This document shows positions 25,201-38,200 of a stretch of 64,000 nt of DNA, piece by piece (position 1 is the stretch's first letter; each line of letters starts with the position of its first letter). Location: the NCBI RefSeq assembly GCF_937616625.2, contig NC_065571.1, positions 48,717,651-48,781,650 of the forward strand. Reading direction: 5' to 3'. The DNA is from Mercurialis annua (Eukaryota > Streptophyta > Magnoliopsida > Malpighiales > Euphorbiaceae). The position numbers and the translations under genes are program-made. The notes under the pieces were generated by a model that made no database searches, was not told where the DNA came from, and was given only the letters and a program-made list of their open reading frames with translations.

Positions 25201-27761
25201 AGAAGCACTCTCCTAAATTCAAAATATCCCTACCTGAAGAGAACCTATAGTAAGTAAGCATGAAGAAAGGCCAAAGAAGGTTTGTTCAACCCTAGGTACA
25301 GCAAGCAACTTTTGTATGCCACTCCTATCAACAAATAATGCAGCAAATTTCCGATGAGCAGCCAAAGCACAGATGAGCTTCATCACATCAGGCAAGAGTG
25401 TTACTGCCTTTGATTCAGGCAAGAGTATTGCTGCCTTTGATGCTTCCTTATGTTTAGAACTGCGTAGCAATAAGGCAAGACAGACGTCTACTCCCTTTTC
25501 ATGCAGGACAGGTCCCAAAACTTCCACATATTCTCCTAATATTTCAAGGCACTGGATGCAATACTTCTCCCTAATTTGTGCAAGACATTCAGAACCAGGA
25601 AGGAAATATTCTTCAGCGTCCTCGGTTGCTTCTATTTCTGTACCAGCCGAAGTCATTGAGTCATCAGTACAGCATCTGTTCCTGTCACTGGAGCACAAAT
25701 GAGTCAGCAATGGCAATGATGGAACAACACTCTTAAAAACAGAGAAAAAAATCAACAAGCAACCAACCGAGAAACTTCTACTGCATTAGCAGCATCAATC
25801 ACAGTTGCGGCAGCTCGCGATGCAGCTAAAACTGCACTTTCTTCGCTGTTAGAAGATTTAAATTCCTGAGTATATAGAGCTGAAAATTAATATGTTACAC
25901 TTTAGATCAGCTTTTATGATCAGAAACATAAACAAAAAATGCTGCACACCTCCAAAGCTGCACTTTTGACAACTTCAGCAGCAGCATCACCAGCTGCTTT
26001 GATGGCTTCAGCAGGTGCACTTGCAGCAGCAGCTTCAATTTCAGCAGCTCTAACTGCTTTCTTAACCAGATGAAAAATGTCTTTGCTTCCAATTTTGCAT
26101 TCTTGAAAGCAGTCATCCGTATCCTCTCTTTCCACCACAAAACCATCAGTATTCAGATTACCAGGATACTTTCTTTCATCTTGTCCTCTTCTCAGATCAA
26201 AACTTTTTATCAAATTCCTATCCCTAGAAGTCCGTCCCTGACTCGACCGACTCTCAGATCCTGGAGAAATCAAACTCTGATCATTTTCAAAAGCAGCTTC
26301 ATTAGATCTTCCCTTCCCTCTGGGTCTTGTCAATCCACGGGATGCCCTACGCCTTGACGAGTCATCTTTTGGCGTCTCCTCAATATCTCCAAATTTTAGC
26401 TTTCCATCTCGACTATTCCACCTGTCCCCACCATCATCATCTCCTATATCAACACCTTCGGACAACATATCAGGTGGATCTCCACAAGTAAGATCGTTGA
26501 TATCCCTCTCATCGTTTAACCTTAGGTTATCCACATGAGCTGCTTCCAGTACCTGTCTCACTCTACCCCTTCCTTCTTCTCTACCTCTAACACTAGTAGC
26601 AGCCAACAAGTTCTTATTTTCTAATAAAGAAGTAGCGTCTTTCTGGTTTATGCTCGTCTCCCCAAGGACTTGTATGCGAAGAAAGTGCATGAGCTTGGCA
26701 GACAGTCCAGATGTCAACACATCCTCAACTACTTGACCGCCACTGAGCTCAGCCACGAGAAGAGGAAGAAGAAAAACATCAGCTCCACTTGAAAGACTAT
26801 CGCAAAGATATGTCTAAGAATACGAAAAACAAAAGGAGAACTTGTAAAAACATACCCTTGCAAACATACTGCAAGAAGTCCAGTCGAATAGCATTTCAAC
26901 ATTTCAAAGTCCGAGGCTTCCTTTTTCCGTACATCAATGTATCTAGCAGTGTCATCCATCACCCATTTTTTTATGTTTTCAATCACAGGCTCTTCAAAAA
27001 CGTGGGGATACTGCAGCCAGTTTTAAAAATCAAAATCAAAATTACATTAAACTATGCTACGAAGCAAACAAATAATGAAAAAAAGTCAAAGCAATGTCGA
27101 ACTAAATAAACATACAATCCAAGTAAGTGAACAGCTCATTATAAGCCTTGCAGCAGCAGCTTGAACAGAGGTTGAATACGTAGTTTCTGATAGAAACTTC
27201 GACGAAATAAGTTCAAAAAATTCATCATTATCCTGCAGAACAAATATCCAGATGATTACCAACCAGGCAAAGCAGTAACACAAACTATACGCAATAAACA
27301 CAGCTCAAACAACAACAACAACAAAATTAAAATTCCGTTACCCGGATTAAATTAGCAAGGCGTCCAACATTATGAGAAGCACGAGTGTTATTAAAAGATG
27401 ATAAGCCATTCTCGGCCGTGTATCTGCAGAGTATCATTAGTCAGCCAGAATTCATTTTAACTACAAAATTATAGCATTATATGAGCACCGTAACTATAAA
27501 TAAAAAACAGTAACTGATAGTAAAGAGAGAATAATACATCCACTCTTGAGTTTCGAGGAGAGACGACAGGGCGTGGAGTACGGTAGGGCTAGGGTTATCA
27601 GGAGCGGAAGTAATCTTATCCATTAATTTCTGCGCCTTGTCCGTCAATTCATCTTCTCCGTTCGTTTCTTCTTCTTCTACTATCTGCTGCTGCTGTGATT
27701 GCTCGTCTGCCTCCGCTCTCACTTCCGCCAGCTGCGCTTGACTGGACGGCTCGTCCTCCAT
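19262..27761 (-). CDS. DCAF1: DCAF1, DDB1- and CUL4-associated factor 1
   Basis: Fourteen coding exons join in phase to 1943 aa: 27761-27538, 27423-27342, 27232-27116, 27010-26856, 26796-25950, 25865-25768, 25687-25234, 25128-24526, 24439-24257, 24149-23607, 23300-23190, 22186-22068, 21964-20383 and 19975-19262. The N-terminal half is armadillo-like helical sequence with an Ala-rich charged stretch. A LisH motif (ELLLLMHEHLQASGLASTAA) starts at about 1180, a WD40 region spans about 1335-1790 and a very acidic Asp/Glu tail closes the protein. Two DWD-box cores, LWDRR and VWDLRK, lie either side of the last intron; in the family they dock DDB1. Family knowledge: DCAF1 is the substrate receptor of a nuclear CUL4-DDB1 E3 ubiquitin ligase and is essential in Arabidopsis (AT4G31160). 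Nothing is broken. Splice borders are GT-AG by eye. Confidence 0.95.
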
Positions 27762-28242
27762 TATAATTTATGTATGTATGTATGTGAATAACGATCATAC
27801 AAATATTTTTAAATGACGACGGAGTAAGGCGGTGAATCGGAATATATAATACGGCAAAATTTGATCATACAAATGGTAAAAGTGTCCGTTGGGTTTATGT
27901 TGAGAAAAAAGGTGGAGAGAGTGAAGAGGACGAAGAAAAGGTTTGCGTAGGTTTGCAGTTTGGGTTTATATATTCTACAAATTCACGGAGCCTCTTCTTC
28001 TCTCTCTGCTTAAAATGGAGCAGACCAGAAAGTTCCCGATGGATCCGACCCGCCCCTTTTCTTAACCCTACCCTAATTTACTTACCTTTCATATATTCTC
28101 TTACTGTTTCTTTTGTAAAAACAAATACTCGTAAAACTGTAAATTCCGGAAAACTCTTTTTTTTTATATATATTCCTTCCTTCTTAAAATAATAATTAAT
28201 TCATGAAAATTTAATTATAGTATATACACTCAGTTTTAAAAT
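27762..28242 (-). promoter_or_regulatory. 5' region of DCAF1
   Basis: Upstream sequence of the minus-strand DCAF1 gene. A (TATG)n run lies next to the ATG (27766-27783). The 27860-28030 part is richer in GC and GA than its surroundings and probably holds leader and core promoter. No opposite-strand gene is visible. Confidence 0.45.
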
Positions 28243-28637
28243 AAGGCCTAATTACTTAAAAAACCTCCACTTTATAATATTTTTTCGTTTATACCATGAC
28301 CTAGGAAAAAGTTCATTTGTAACCTTTTTTTGATTTTTCGTTTTCAACTCTACCCTAAAGCACTAAATTGAACTATTTTTATTTAGAAAAAAACTTAAAA
28401 TAATCCTTCATTTTTTAACTTATTTGTATTTTTTCAAATAGAAAAAAGATGATATAACCCTTCTATTTAATTATTTTTAATATTTTCATCCTTTATTAAT
28501 TATTTTGTCAAAAAATAAAATTTTGGGGTACAATTGAAAATAAAAAATCAAAAAAAGGGTACAAATGAACTTTTTTCTAGGTCAGGGTTTAAATGAAAAA
28601 ATGTTTCAAGGTGGAGTTTTTTTAATAATTAGGCCTT
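28243..28637. mobile_element. Foldback MITE with AAGGCCTAAT ends, 395 bp
   Basis: Inverted arms of about 115 bases begin AAGGCCTAATTA and end TAATTAGGCCTT. A perfect 5-bp duplication AAAAT flanks it (28238-28242 and 28638-28642). It is related to the element at 56318-56825. It has no coding capacity. Confidence 0.82.
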
Positions 28638-29832
28638 AAAATAATTATCTCATTTACTATTTCCATCTCTTTTAAAATAATAAGTGAATGGTGGCACGAA
28701 CGACTATGTAGTATCGAACGCCTAGTACGTCAAGTATGTGAGGAAAGAACCAAAACAATCCTTCACTTTATGTGAGTAAGCTTTCCCCATTCCAGAATCA
28801 ACCGGGCGATTTGACTATCGATCAGGTGGGGTAGAGGCAATCTCTCAGTGGTTTCGTACATCATTTTACGCAATACGGTTATACTCGAATCTTTTTTTAG
28901 AACAACAATTTTATTTTATTTTTGTTTCTATTATTTCTATTTGTAAATTATTTTTCTTTAAATATTATTAGGTGAACTATTAAAAAAAACTCATTTTATC
29001 AAATGAATTATTTGAAAATAACAATTATTAATTTTTTTAACACTAAATTGGCTACTAATCATTAATTTTGATAATTGTTAATTTTTCAATAATCATTTGA
29101 TTATTTTAATTTTTTTAATCTCATTTCATTATAATTAAAAAAAAGGCTTTTATTTTGAGATGGAGACCGTATTGTAGTTTTTATATTACACTCCTAATAA
29201 TTATTAAGTGAGACTTTATTTAAAAAAAATATATATATTATTATGATTGGAAAGTACAAGAACGTATTATAATTGTTAAAAATAATAATTTATAGTTATT
29301 TTTATGGGGTAAAACTAATAAATGATCTCTTCAAATGATTCATTAATATTTCATTTAAATATTGTCATTAATAAAGAATAGTGTAGGAATAAACTATAAA
29401 GTAATAAAATATATCTATTATTTAAAGACGGGTGGAAGTAATAAACAACTATTAATTTCTATATTAAATATATTTTTATTTTTAATAATTATACAAATAT
29501 TAAAATATTAAAATTTAATTTATGAATTTATTATAAATTTTATTTGAACGACTTCAATACTCTTTCAAAATAATTTGCTTTTTGTAATTTCTCAAAAACA
29601 AGTAGCAGGAAATTCATGTAAGTCATTATATAAAATATTTTCTCCGTCTTACTATAATTGTTCACATTTTTTGTTTTGTCCAAAGATATTTGTCTATTTC
29701 TAGTAAATTACAACCTCTAAAATTTATGTTCTTTTATTGTTTTTATTTAAAATTTATTATTTATTGCTATTATTTCAAAAAAAAAAGTGAATTAGTGGTA
29801 GCAATTATTTATTGCAATTAACTTTTTTTAAG
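28638..29832. other. AT-rich intergenic DNA
   Basis: About 1.2 kb with no gene. A GC-richer island at 28690-28880 stands out but I recognise nothing in it. At 29641 a single CTCCGTCTTACTATAATTG end resembles a Stowaway terminus without a partner. Confidence 0.4.
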
Positions 29833-30118
29833 GGTTAATTGCAAATTTATACACGAACTTTACTCTAATTTGCAATTACAATATAAACTTTGAAATTTGG
29901 CAATGTCAGTAACCAACTTTACACTTTTGGCAAATCGATACACCAAACACGAAAAACACTAACGTGGACATTGTAATATACCGCCATGTGTCATTGCGTG
30001 ATTCGTCGGTGTACCAATTTGCCAAAAAATGAATGTTGGTTACTGACATTGTCAAGTTTCAAAGTTTATGTTGATTGCAAATTAGGGTAAAGTTCGTGTA
30101 TGCATTTGCAATTAATCC
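29833..30118. mobile_element. Foldback MITE, copy 1 (complete), 286 bp
   Basis: Inverted arms of about 100 bases start GGRTTAATTGCAAATTYATA. The centre carries AACGTGGACATTGTAATATA and CCATGTGTCATTGCGTGATT. A second copy in the same orientation starts nine bases to the right. Confidence 0.8.
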
Positions 30119-31591
30119 TTTTTTTAAGGATTAATTGCAAATTTATACACGAATTTTACCCTAATTTGCAATTACAACATAAACTTCGAAAATTAGCAAT
30201 GTCAGTAACTAACTTTACACTTTTGGCAAATCAATATACCAAACACTAAAAACACTAACGTGGACATTGTAATATACCACCATGTGTCATTGCGTGATTG
30301 GTCGGTGTACCAATTTGCCAAAAAATGAAAGTTGGTTACTAACTAGGGGTGTGCATCGGTCGGTTCGGTTCGGTAGTGATGCATTGAAAACCGACGGTGC
30401 CGATTAACCCATAAATCAGAAACCAAATTGCTTATTTAAATTCTAAAACCGAACAATTTTTAACCGAAATTTTATGGTCGGTTCGATTCGGTTTCGGTTC
30501 AGTAGTATAATTTGAGCCTTTTTAAAAGCCCATTTAAAAAATTGGATTTTAGCATTAAAAGCCCATTCATCCAAAATAAAATAAAAATCATAATTAAAGC
30601 AATTAATATACAAAATAACATACAAAAATTACAAGTTAAAGGTTACATACATAATTACAACCCAAATTGCAGCAACAAATATACAAATAAAACAGATCCC
30701 CTTAAATTAACAATGTAAATAGCTTAAAGATATACAAATTACTAATTAGGCCCTTCACAAAATATACAAAAATTACAGATTCATTGTTAAGTGCAAAAAA
30801 TAGCCAAATGAATCATTTGTTGTCCACGAAGCAAGAGGCAGCAGCAGTTTCTGGTTCATAATTTATAAGTATCACATATTAAAACAGAACAAGTACTATA
30901 TATTGCAATTTAGAAATGGCAAAAATTATAAAAGAAAATGGGGCTCAGAAATGCATTTATCGATTCATTTGTAAAGCGATCAAATGATATGGTGGCTCAA
31001 AAAGGTGCCAAAAACATCATATCAAAAAATTGAAGGCATTACAAGATCTGAATGTGGTGGAAGCTTCATCACAGCCCAAAAAAATAGTTTAAAATAGTTT
31101 AGAAAGAGTTATAAAATTGTAATTATAAAAGTACTAAAAGTAGTTTAAAAGTAAAATAACAAGTTGAATAAAGAAATTTGAAAGTTACAAAATATAAAGT
31201 TAAACAGTTTCAAAATTGCTTGAAACATTTGAAAAGAAGTATAACTTCAAAAGAAATAGAAGTATCAAAGTTTAGAAAAAAAACAGACTTAAATAGCTTG
31301 AAATATTTAAAGATGAATAGAAGTTAGAAAATCATACTTGCAGTTGCAAACAAAGTCAGTAATTGCTTTGGCTTCCACCACCATATTCTGATCAGAAGGG
31401 ACAGGGACAGGGTCAAAAATTGATCCTTAGATCAATTTCAATTGTGAAGGGACAGGGACAAAACTTGATCCTTAGAAGTTAGATCATTTGCAATTCTTAA
31501 GGGACAGGACCATGCAGATATTCTGCTTCCACCATAAGGTCCAAACACATCATGTGTTTCCAAAAAACAAAACAGCAACATAGCAATGGAT

Positions 31592-32702
31592 TCAAGTTGC
31601 AGGTGGACCAACATTTGGCAATTCTGGATTAACAAATAAAAGAAGAGAAGTTCAGAACAAAAAAGTATAATTAAAAGTAAATAATTGATTACTAAAATAA
31701 AAAGAAAGAGTGCATAACCTTTCTCAAAGGAGTCCAATTCATCCAAGCATTCTTCAACAACAAGAGGGTCTTTACAAGCTCTCAGCCAATTTTGTGTACA
31801 GATTAAAGCCTCCACCAATTTAGGAGTTAAGGAACTCCTAAAACAATCTAGTACCCTTCCTCCTGTACTGAAGGCCGACTCAGAAGCAACGGTGGAAATG
31901 GGAACACCAAGAATATCCCGAGCAAGCTTAGATAGAATTGGAAATCGCTGAGCATTTTGCTTCCACCAGGTTAAAACCTCTAATTCATCACCATCTTCCA
32001 ACAAATCCTCATTGAGGTAAACCTCTAGTTCACTCTTTCGGGAACTTGCAGTTCCCATTTCCATTCTATGCTGCTTAAATCTGGCCTTGCTGACAGAAGC
32101 AGACTTTCTGGTCCTACTGGAACCAGTCACAAGAGTGGCCAAGGCATTGCCTCCTTGAGGTTGAGTCAACTCAGGCTGAGAACTCAAATGGACATTGTTT
32201 CCAGATCCACCACATTCATACAACTTAACATACTCACTATATAATACAGTTAACTCATCAACCACAGCTTTAAACAGACTCCCACCTTTTTCAGAACCAA
32301 ATATTACTTTCAAATTGTATTCCATTCCCTCCAACTTAGAGGTAGGATCAAAAATATAAGCAAAGAAAATAAGCTTATTCATTTTTTCAGGATCCCCCCA
32401 ATACTTATCAAACTTTGTTTTCATTTTTTCTCCTAAAAATCTGACTTCACTATCATCACTCTCAATCATATCACACAAGACTACATTTAAATCACATATT
32501 TCTTGAAAATGCATATCAGCAGTGACATACAAAGACCCAATGGCAAGTAACACACATGTAATTAATTCTCTGAATACTAGTCCATGTGTCAGTCGTTATA
32601 CTAACCCTTTGACTATGATTTTTGAAAAGAACTTTCAATTTTAACCTCTCATCTGCATACATTTTGAAGCAGTCTCTAGTTACAGTCCACCTAGAGGGTA
32701 TG
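31592..32702 (-). pseudogene. hAT transposase, C-terminal part
   Basis: On the minus strand, 32702 to about 32550 continues the N-terminal part at 42249 in frame (TTDTW...INYMCVTCHW). Near 32545-32555 the frame breaks and jumps to the C-terminal region (GSLYVTADMHFQEI onwards). Several hundred residues usually present between these two motifs, including most of the RNase H-like catalytic core, are missing. The hAT dimerisation signature follows (RFPILSKLARDILGVPIST, then SESAFSTGGR). A probable last intron (donor after 31719, acceptor near 31624) leads to a stop at 31592. This transposase cannot be active. Confidence 0.88.
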
Positions 32703-35277
32703 TGTAATACCCCAAAATAATTAAGTATCTAATTGGACCACGTGTCCAGTGTTGCATCGCCGGAGTAGCGATATCAGAAGGATTTCCGAGAAATTAAGAT
32801 AATAAGTGTTAGTAGGTCGGTTTTGCAAAAGATTATGGCGAAGAATTTAATAAGGTATTTCAATTCTAAAGTCAGAATTGGAATTGTAAGGAAAAATGTC
32901 AAGAAAGACCCAAAATAAAGAATAGGGACCAAAGTGGTAATTTAACCACTTTGAGACAAATATGGAAATTATCTCGCCAAAGTCCGTGAAATGTGTTACA
33001 AGATATATGGTAAAAGTTTCGGGTCAATCGGAGACCTTTTAAAATTTGGACGCGGATGCGCTTTGGGCTAAATTGTCACTTTTGAGAAGTTTAAGGGCTA
33101 AAGTGTAAATTAGCCAATTAAGTCTCGAGAATAGTAATTAAAAGATTTTGACGGAAAATAATAATATCGAGTTAGTATTATTTATATGAATATAAATAAT
33201 ACGTGAGCAATCGAGTTAAAATAATAATTTAACCATTTGGTTAATTATTGAAGTTTAAAAGAGAAATGGTTTAAATTAAAGAAATGAAGGATCAAAATGG
33301 ACAGTTAACCAAGATATATAAGTAACTTTCCTTAAGAATAAGGAAAGAAGAAATGATCAGAAGGTGATGGAAACAGACGAAGGGAATTTGACGATCGTCG
33401 TCAGTCCGCCGCCGTTTCGCCGTTTCTCGTCCAAATCGCGAGTTCTTTATATCGATTCGTTCAGAATTCGATTCTCTATCATCGCTAAGCTTCAAATCGA
33501 GGTAAGCTTGACGTTTTTATTATGAGAATTGATAAATAAGGGTTATTTCGTTTTAACGAATTAAACGAATCGTAATCGCGTTTCTATTGGCGTTTTTGAT
33601 GATATTTGAAGTGGTTATTAATGGGAATCATGTTAGAATCGACTTTGGACGTTTAAGCACGTCGGAAATGGCCCGGGGAATGAACCCCGGGGCTGCACAT
33701 CGGCAGCCATTTGCTGCACGAACGTGCAGTACACGTTTGTGTAGCATACTGCACGAACGTGCAGTACACGTTCGTGCAGCGTACTGCACGAACGTGCAGT
33801 ACACTGCTGCACGAACGTGCAGCCCTTCGCCGAGTGAGGAATCCTGATTTGGGCTTTCTGGGCCCTGACGCGACGCAGAAACTCGATTTCAAACAATTTC
33901 AAGTCGTGTAATCAATCGTGATTCGATTGAATATCAAAACGTAAACTAGGACGTTTAAAAGAAAAGTGTGATTAAGAGATTATCAAAGTTAAGAGTCGTA
34001 TTTGAAATACGATTGTGTTAACCTAAGTTTATAACTTAGGAGTTTGAATACTAAATCAACGTTTATGAATTAAACGTATAGGTAACTCGATTAAGTAACT
34101 GACGTACCGACAAGCTATCAAGCCAGTTAGCGGGAGTAGATATGTGATTGGACAACGCATGGAGCTTACGCTTGCGGGATTATAATAATACAGTTTTGGA
34201 TAGCGGTCACTGTGAGTGGCAAATTTACTTTCGTGTATTATATATATAAAGTTATTTGCATAGATATATATATACTGTTTATACGCATCGCATGTTATAT
34301 AAATGACTGAAAGGTTATATGCTTTCTTAATTTCTATATACGAGAACTAGTATGCGATCCGAAGAAACTAGCTACCTATTGGGTGTCAATAGGCTGTGTG
34401 ATCACCAGTATCGAGTCAGTCTAGTATGTTTGCATTGAGAAATGACTTGATACAGCTGGGAGCTGTTGATGAATATGATATTTACGATTGGGTTATGATT
34501 TCGATACGCAGAGTGAACTCGGCTACGGTGTAGCCTGGAAGTCCCCGTATCTAGTGGCTGGGCCACCAGCGAGTTGGACTCGCAATTGATATTTACGATT
34601 GAGTTGAATGATATATGATTATTCGAGAGATGTGTCGCATGCTAGGATATTAGTTTCGTACGGATCAAATACATGTTTATATGTTTTATAATATAATTTT
34701 CTTAAGATGCGATGTTATATTTTTATAATACTGTTAGTAAATGTCAACTCACTCAGTATTTTCCCAAATACTGACCCCTCACCATTGTTGTTTTCAGGTT
34801 ATCGGAGTCGGATCAGACAGACCATCTCCTTTGTGTCGGCAGCCTTTTGGCCTACACAAAGTACGGGTTTTTATAGAGCTGCAGTAGTCAGTAGGTGTCA
34901 GTATAAGGTGTATGATTCAATTTCAAACGGTATTTGAAAAATAAACTCTGATATAGTTTTATAAATAAGTTGTTTATAAAGATGGCGTTTTATCCGTTTG
35001 AATTGTGTACCAATTGCCTTAAGAGGAATTGGTTATGTTTGTGATCAGAAACAGGGCGGTGCTGGATATGAGATATCGCTCGGTAAGACCCTGGTTTCTA
35101 AGAATTTGTTCGCGAATGTTTTCAGAAAAGAAATACGATGTTTTAATAAATGTATTATATATAGTAATATTTTTTAATCGCGAAAAATTTATAATGGTTT
35201 TAGGCTTGCTACGGGTTTCGGAGCAACCACTCCCATTCCCTAGCGCCGGTCTCGGCTCAATAATTTGGGTCGTGACA
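32703..35277 (+). repeat. Left LTR
   Basis: 2575 bp, TGTAATACC...GTGACA. It contains a palindromic block at 33714-33822 and short ORFs that are not genes. Confidence 0.93.
33714..33822 (+). repeat. CTGCACGAACGTGCAG dyad block in the left LTR (109 bp)
   Basis: Alternating units CTGCACGAACGTGCAG and ACACGTTCGTG(T/C)AG, each an inverted repeat around AA or TT. The same block in the right LTR is 56 bp longer. Confidence 0.9.
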
Positions 35278-38200
35278 ATTGTGGTATCAGAGCAGTTGGT
35301 CCAGTTACCTCTGCTAATATATGTTTTGTCAGTTAAGTGATCTAGGAACTACTGCAGCTATAGAGTTGAGTTCTGTCTGATCCAAGTAGTTTGCATTGTT
35401 GTTTTGCGATAAGTATAATTGATTGATTTGTGAAATACTTATGTGTTTCTTGTGACACGTATATACGAGGTATATACGCATATGTTGTTTTGATGAGACA
35501 TGCATATAAGATATGCTTTTTGAAATAAAGTTTCTAGGAGAGGTGTTGCCTCCTATGACTAGAGTATAATTGTTGTGAATGTGATTTGATGATATGTATG
35601 TATGTGTGTTTAGCATCTTATAACGTGAGAGATGCTATTGAATTCGATCGATCGAAACTTTGGGAAGAGTATGAAGAAGGAATGTAAAGTGACAGAAGTT
35701 GAAGAACTTTCTGGATACAGAGTTTGAAGGTCTAGAGAACTTACAAAACTCGATGTTTATAATTTTTTTAAAACAAGTTATTTATTTAACAATTTTGAAA
35801 GCATAATTGTGCCTAGACCCGATATAGAAATGTATGATTGCCACGACATTGATAGAAGTACATCACTACATACATTATTAATGAAAGAATAATCAATGAA
35901 GACATGCATTAATAGTACATGCATCATATGCATTACGCTCAGACCAAAAGGTGAGCTGTGGCAACTCTTTGGGGATGAGAGACGTCATCTCCCTAGTGCA
36001 CAATTTTGCTAAAGTTTCAAGGGAATTTTGATTTAAATCTCGAAATGAGATGTTTTATTTGAGAAAGTTTCCAAAGAGTTTTGTTTTTATGTAAGTATAC
36101 CTAGACCATAACTCTGTGAAGGAAGTGAAGTGCTCGCGAGCAAGCTGCGATCAAGGCTACGAGAAGATCGAATAAGTATAATTGCGAGAACATAGAAGTT
36201 ATGCTTCTAGGATATGAACTTAGCCTTGATTAAACAGAATAATATATGAATAGAATAATATATGTGCCCAGATAATGAAGTATATCTGATTAATGACGTA
36301 TAACACATGTGTGTTATACGTAGACATTCTAATGTTTGATTAAGTCCATGTGAGTGGAATGCTCGCAAGACTTAAGATGCGATGCGTAATCAAGAAAATT
36401 TAGGGGACACTGATTTTCTTGAATTCGGTCAATATAGATGCTTATAGCTACGATAGTAATATGCGTTTAACATATACAACGCGAGTATATGTTTTAGCAA
36501 TTGGCTAGTCTACGATGAGTCAGAACACTCAGAAGACTTCCAATAAGAGACGTAACCCTAGAAAGTTTAAAGGAAGGAGACGTCTCTAGAGTCCAATGTA
36601 CGTGGGCGTCGATTAGACGTGAAGATTAGTAAGGATTATATTTTAAGGAATTTATCAGTATTCCTTTATATAATCGCTATACTATGAACAAAGAACTGCA
36701 CGATCGCGTGCTGTTGCACAACAAGTATATGAGGCGCGGGAAGAAGATCGAGGTAACAAAAGTGAATGCACCCTAATCCAATTGGCTAGTAGAGGCCAAG
36801 AACGAAATAAAAGTCAACGAGAACTTAGTAAAGTAAAGTGAGAATATATAGGCATTGGAAATGACGTAATAACCCGACGTTATTATGGATTAGTTAGCTG
36901 TAAAAGCAACTGATATAAGTAACTATATGTCAATAAAAGGATGATGAGTACAGAGATAGTATCAACGTAAAGAAAGAGACACCTATAAAGGTTTGATAAT
37001 GGTATGGATAAGTTAAAGCTAAAGGAGTTTAGCGGATCAAGTGGTATGCCAAAACCTTTAGAAAAAGTAAAGTAAGATGTTGTATACATCGAGCGGATGA
37101 CGGACAAACAGTAATGTCAATAAAGATGTCGATGAAAGGTTCAACCTATAATTAGTTCCGACATGCAATTGGAGCGGTGAAAGACCAAATAACAAAAACT
37201 GCAATCGGTGGATTAAGAGTTGAAACTTCCACCTCAAAGATTCGATTATGAAATGAATTAGTAAAGCGTAAAAGTGTAAAGGATTAAAAGGGTGTCAGAC
37301 AAGATCAAACTTGTTTGATACATTCCCAGAAGCGGATCCTCAGGAAAAGGACTTCGGAGAGGAAGAATTATCAGACGAATCTGATATTGAAGAGTACTGG
37401 AATGAACATTTCTGATCCAGTGTACGGAAATATCACAATCTGAGGAAGGATGCAGAGATAGCTCTGAATCATGTAAGGAGGTAAATGCGCTCCTCCTCAC
37501 AAGGAATGCTACCGGTAGGTCCACTAACTTCCGGCGTACTGTCAAGGGATTACCAAAGGTACATGACGTACATGATAAAGTATAAAGACGCAAAAGAAGG
37601 TTATGAATAATAAGAAATCAGTTAAAGTAAGCAGAGTTAAGGAAAGTATGGATAACCGCGTATATCGCAAGGAAACTTGATAAGAGTTATTGAGGAATGA
37701 AAAAGAGAAAGTCACGTGAAAAGATAATGAGAAGATTAAATGAATTGAATTCTATGTAGTCGTTAACGCATAGAAACAAAAAGGGATAAAGATGATAGAG
37801 TCATATGAATGGATCCACTGACAGTTAAGATGCCAGTAAAGGGTACAGTATGACGATATATAAGTAATCGAGAATGTACTACGTCGATATTGCAGGCAAA
37901 AGAAGCTGCGACCATTACTAATTGGTAATCAACGTTCAGAATGCCGAAACAAGAAATATCAGAAATACGAAATGCGATAGAGATGACATCAGCATATGAT
38001 CGGCTTACAGACGGCCATGATGACAGTACGAATACGATAAGACGATACGTATACGATTAAGAACGCACTACGTCGGGAAAATTCAGATAAAGAAGGCCAC
38101 AACTCTCAATTAATGATCGATGTTGTGGATATTAAAAGCAAGTAGTACTTGACGTACGAGATGCGCTGAGGAGGAAAGCAAAGACTGCACTAGAAGATGA

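Noticed and set aside
28690..28880. GC-richer island, considered as organellar or LTR sequence
   Set aside because: I could not match it to any gene or terminal motif.
29641..29690. Stowaway-like terminus CTCCGTCTTACTATAATTG
   Set aside because: Only one end is present; no inverted partner or TA-flanked second end found nearby.
33587..33847. Cys/His-rich ORFs on both strands, repeated at 40502-40863
   Set aside because: They are translations of the dyad block inside the LTRs; the two LTR copies differ in length there, which no gene would tolerate.
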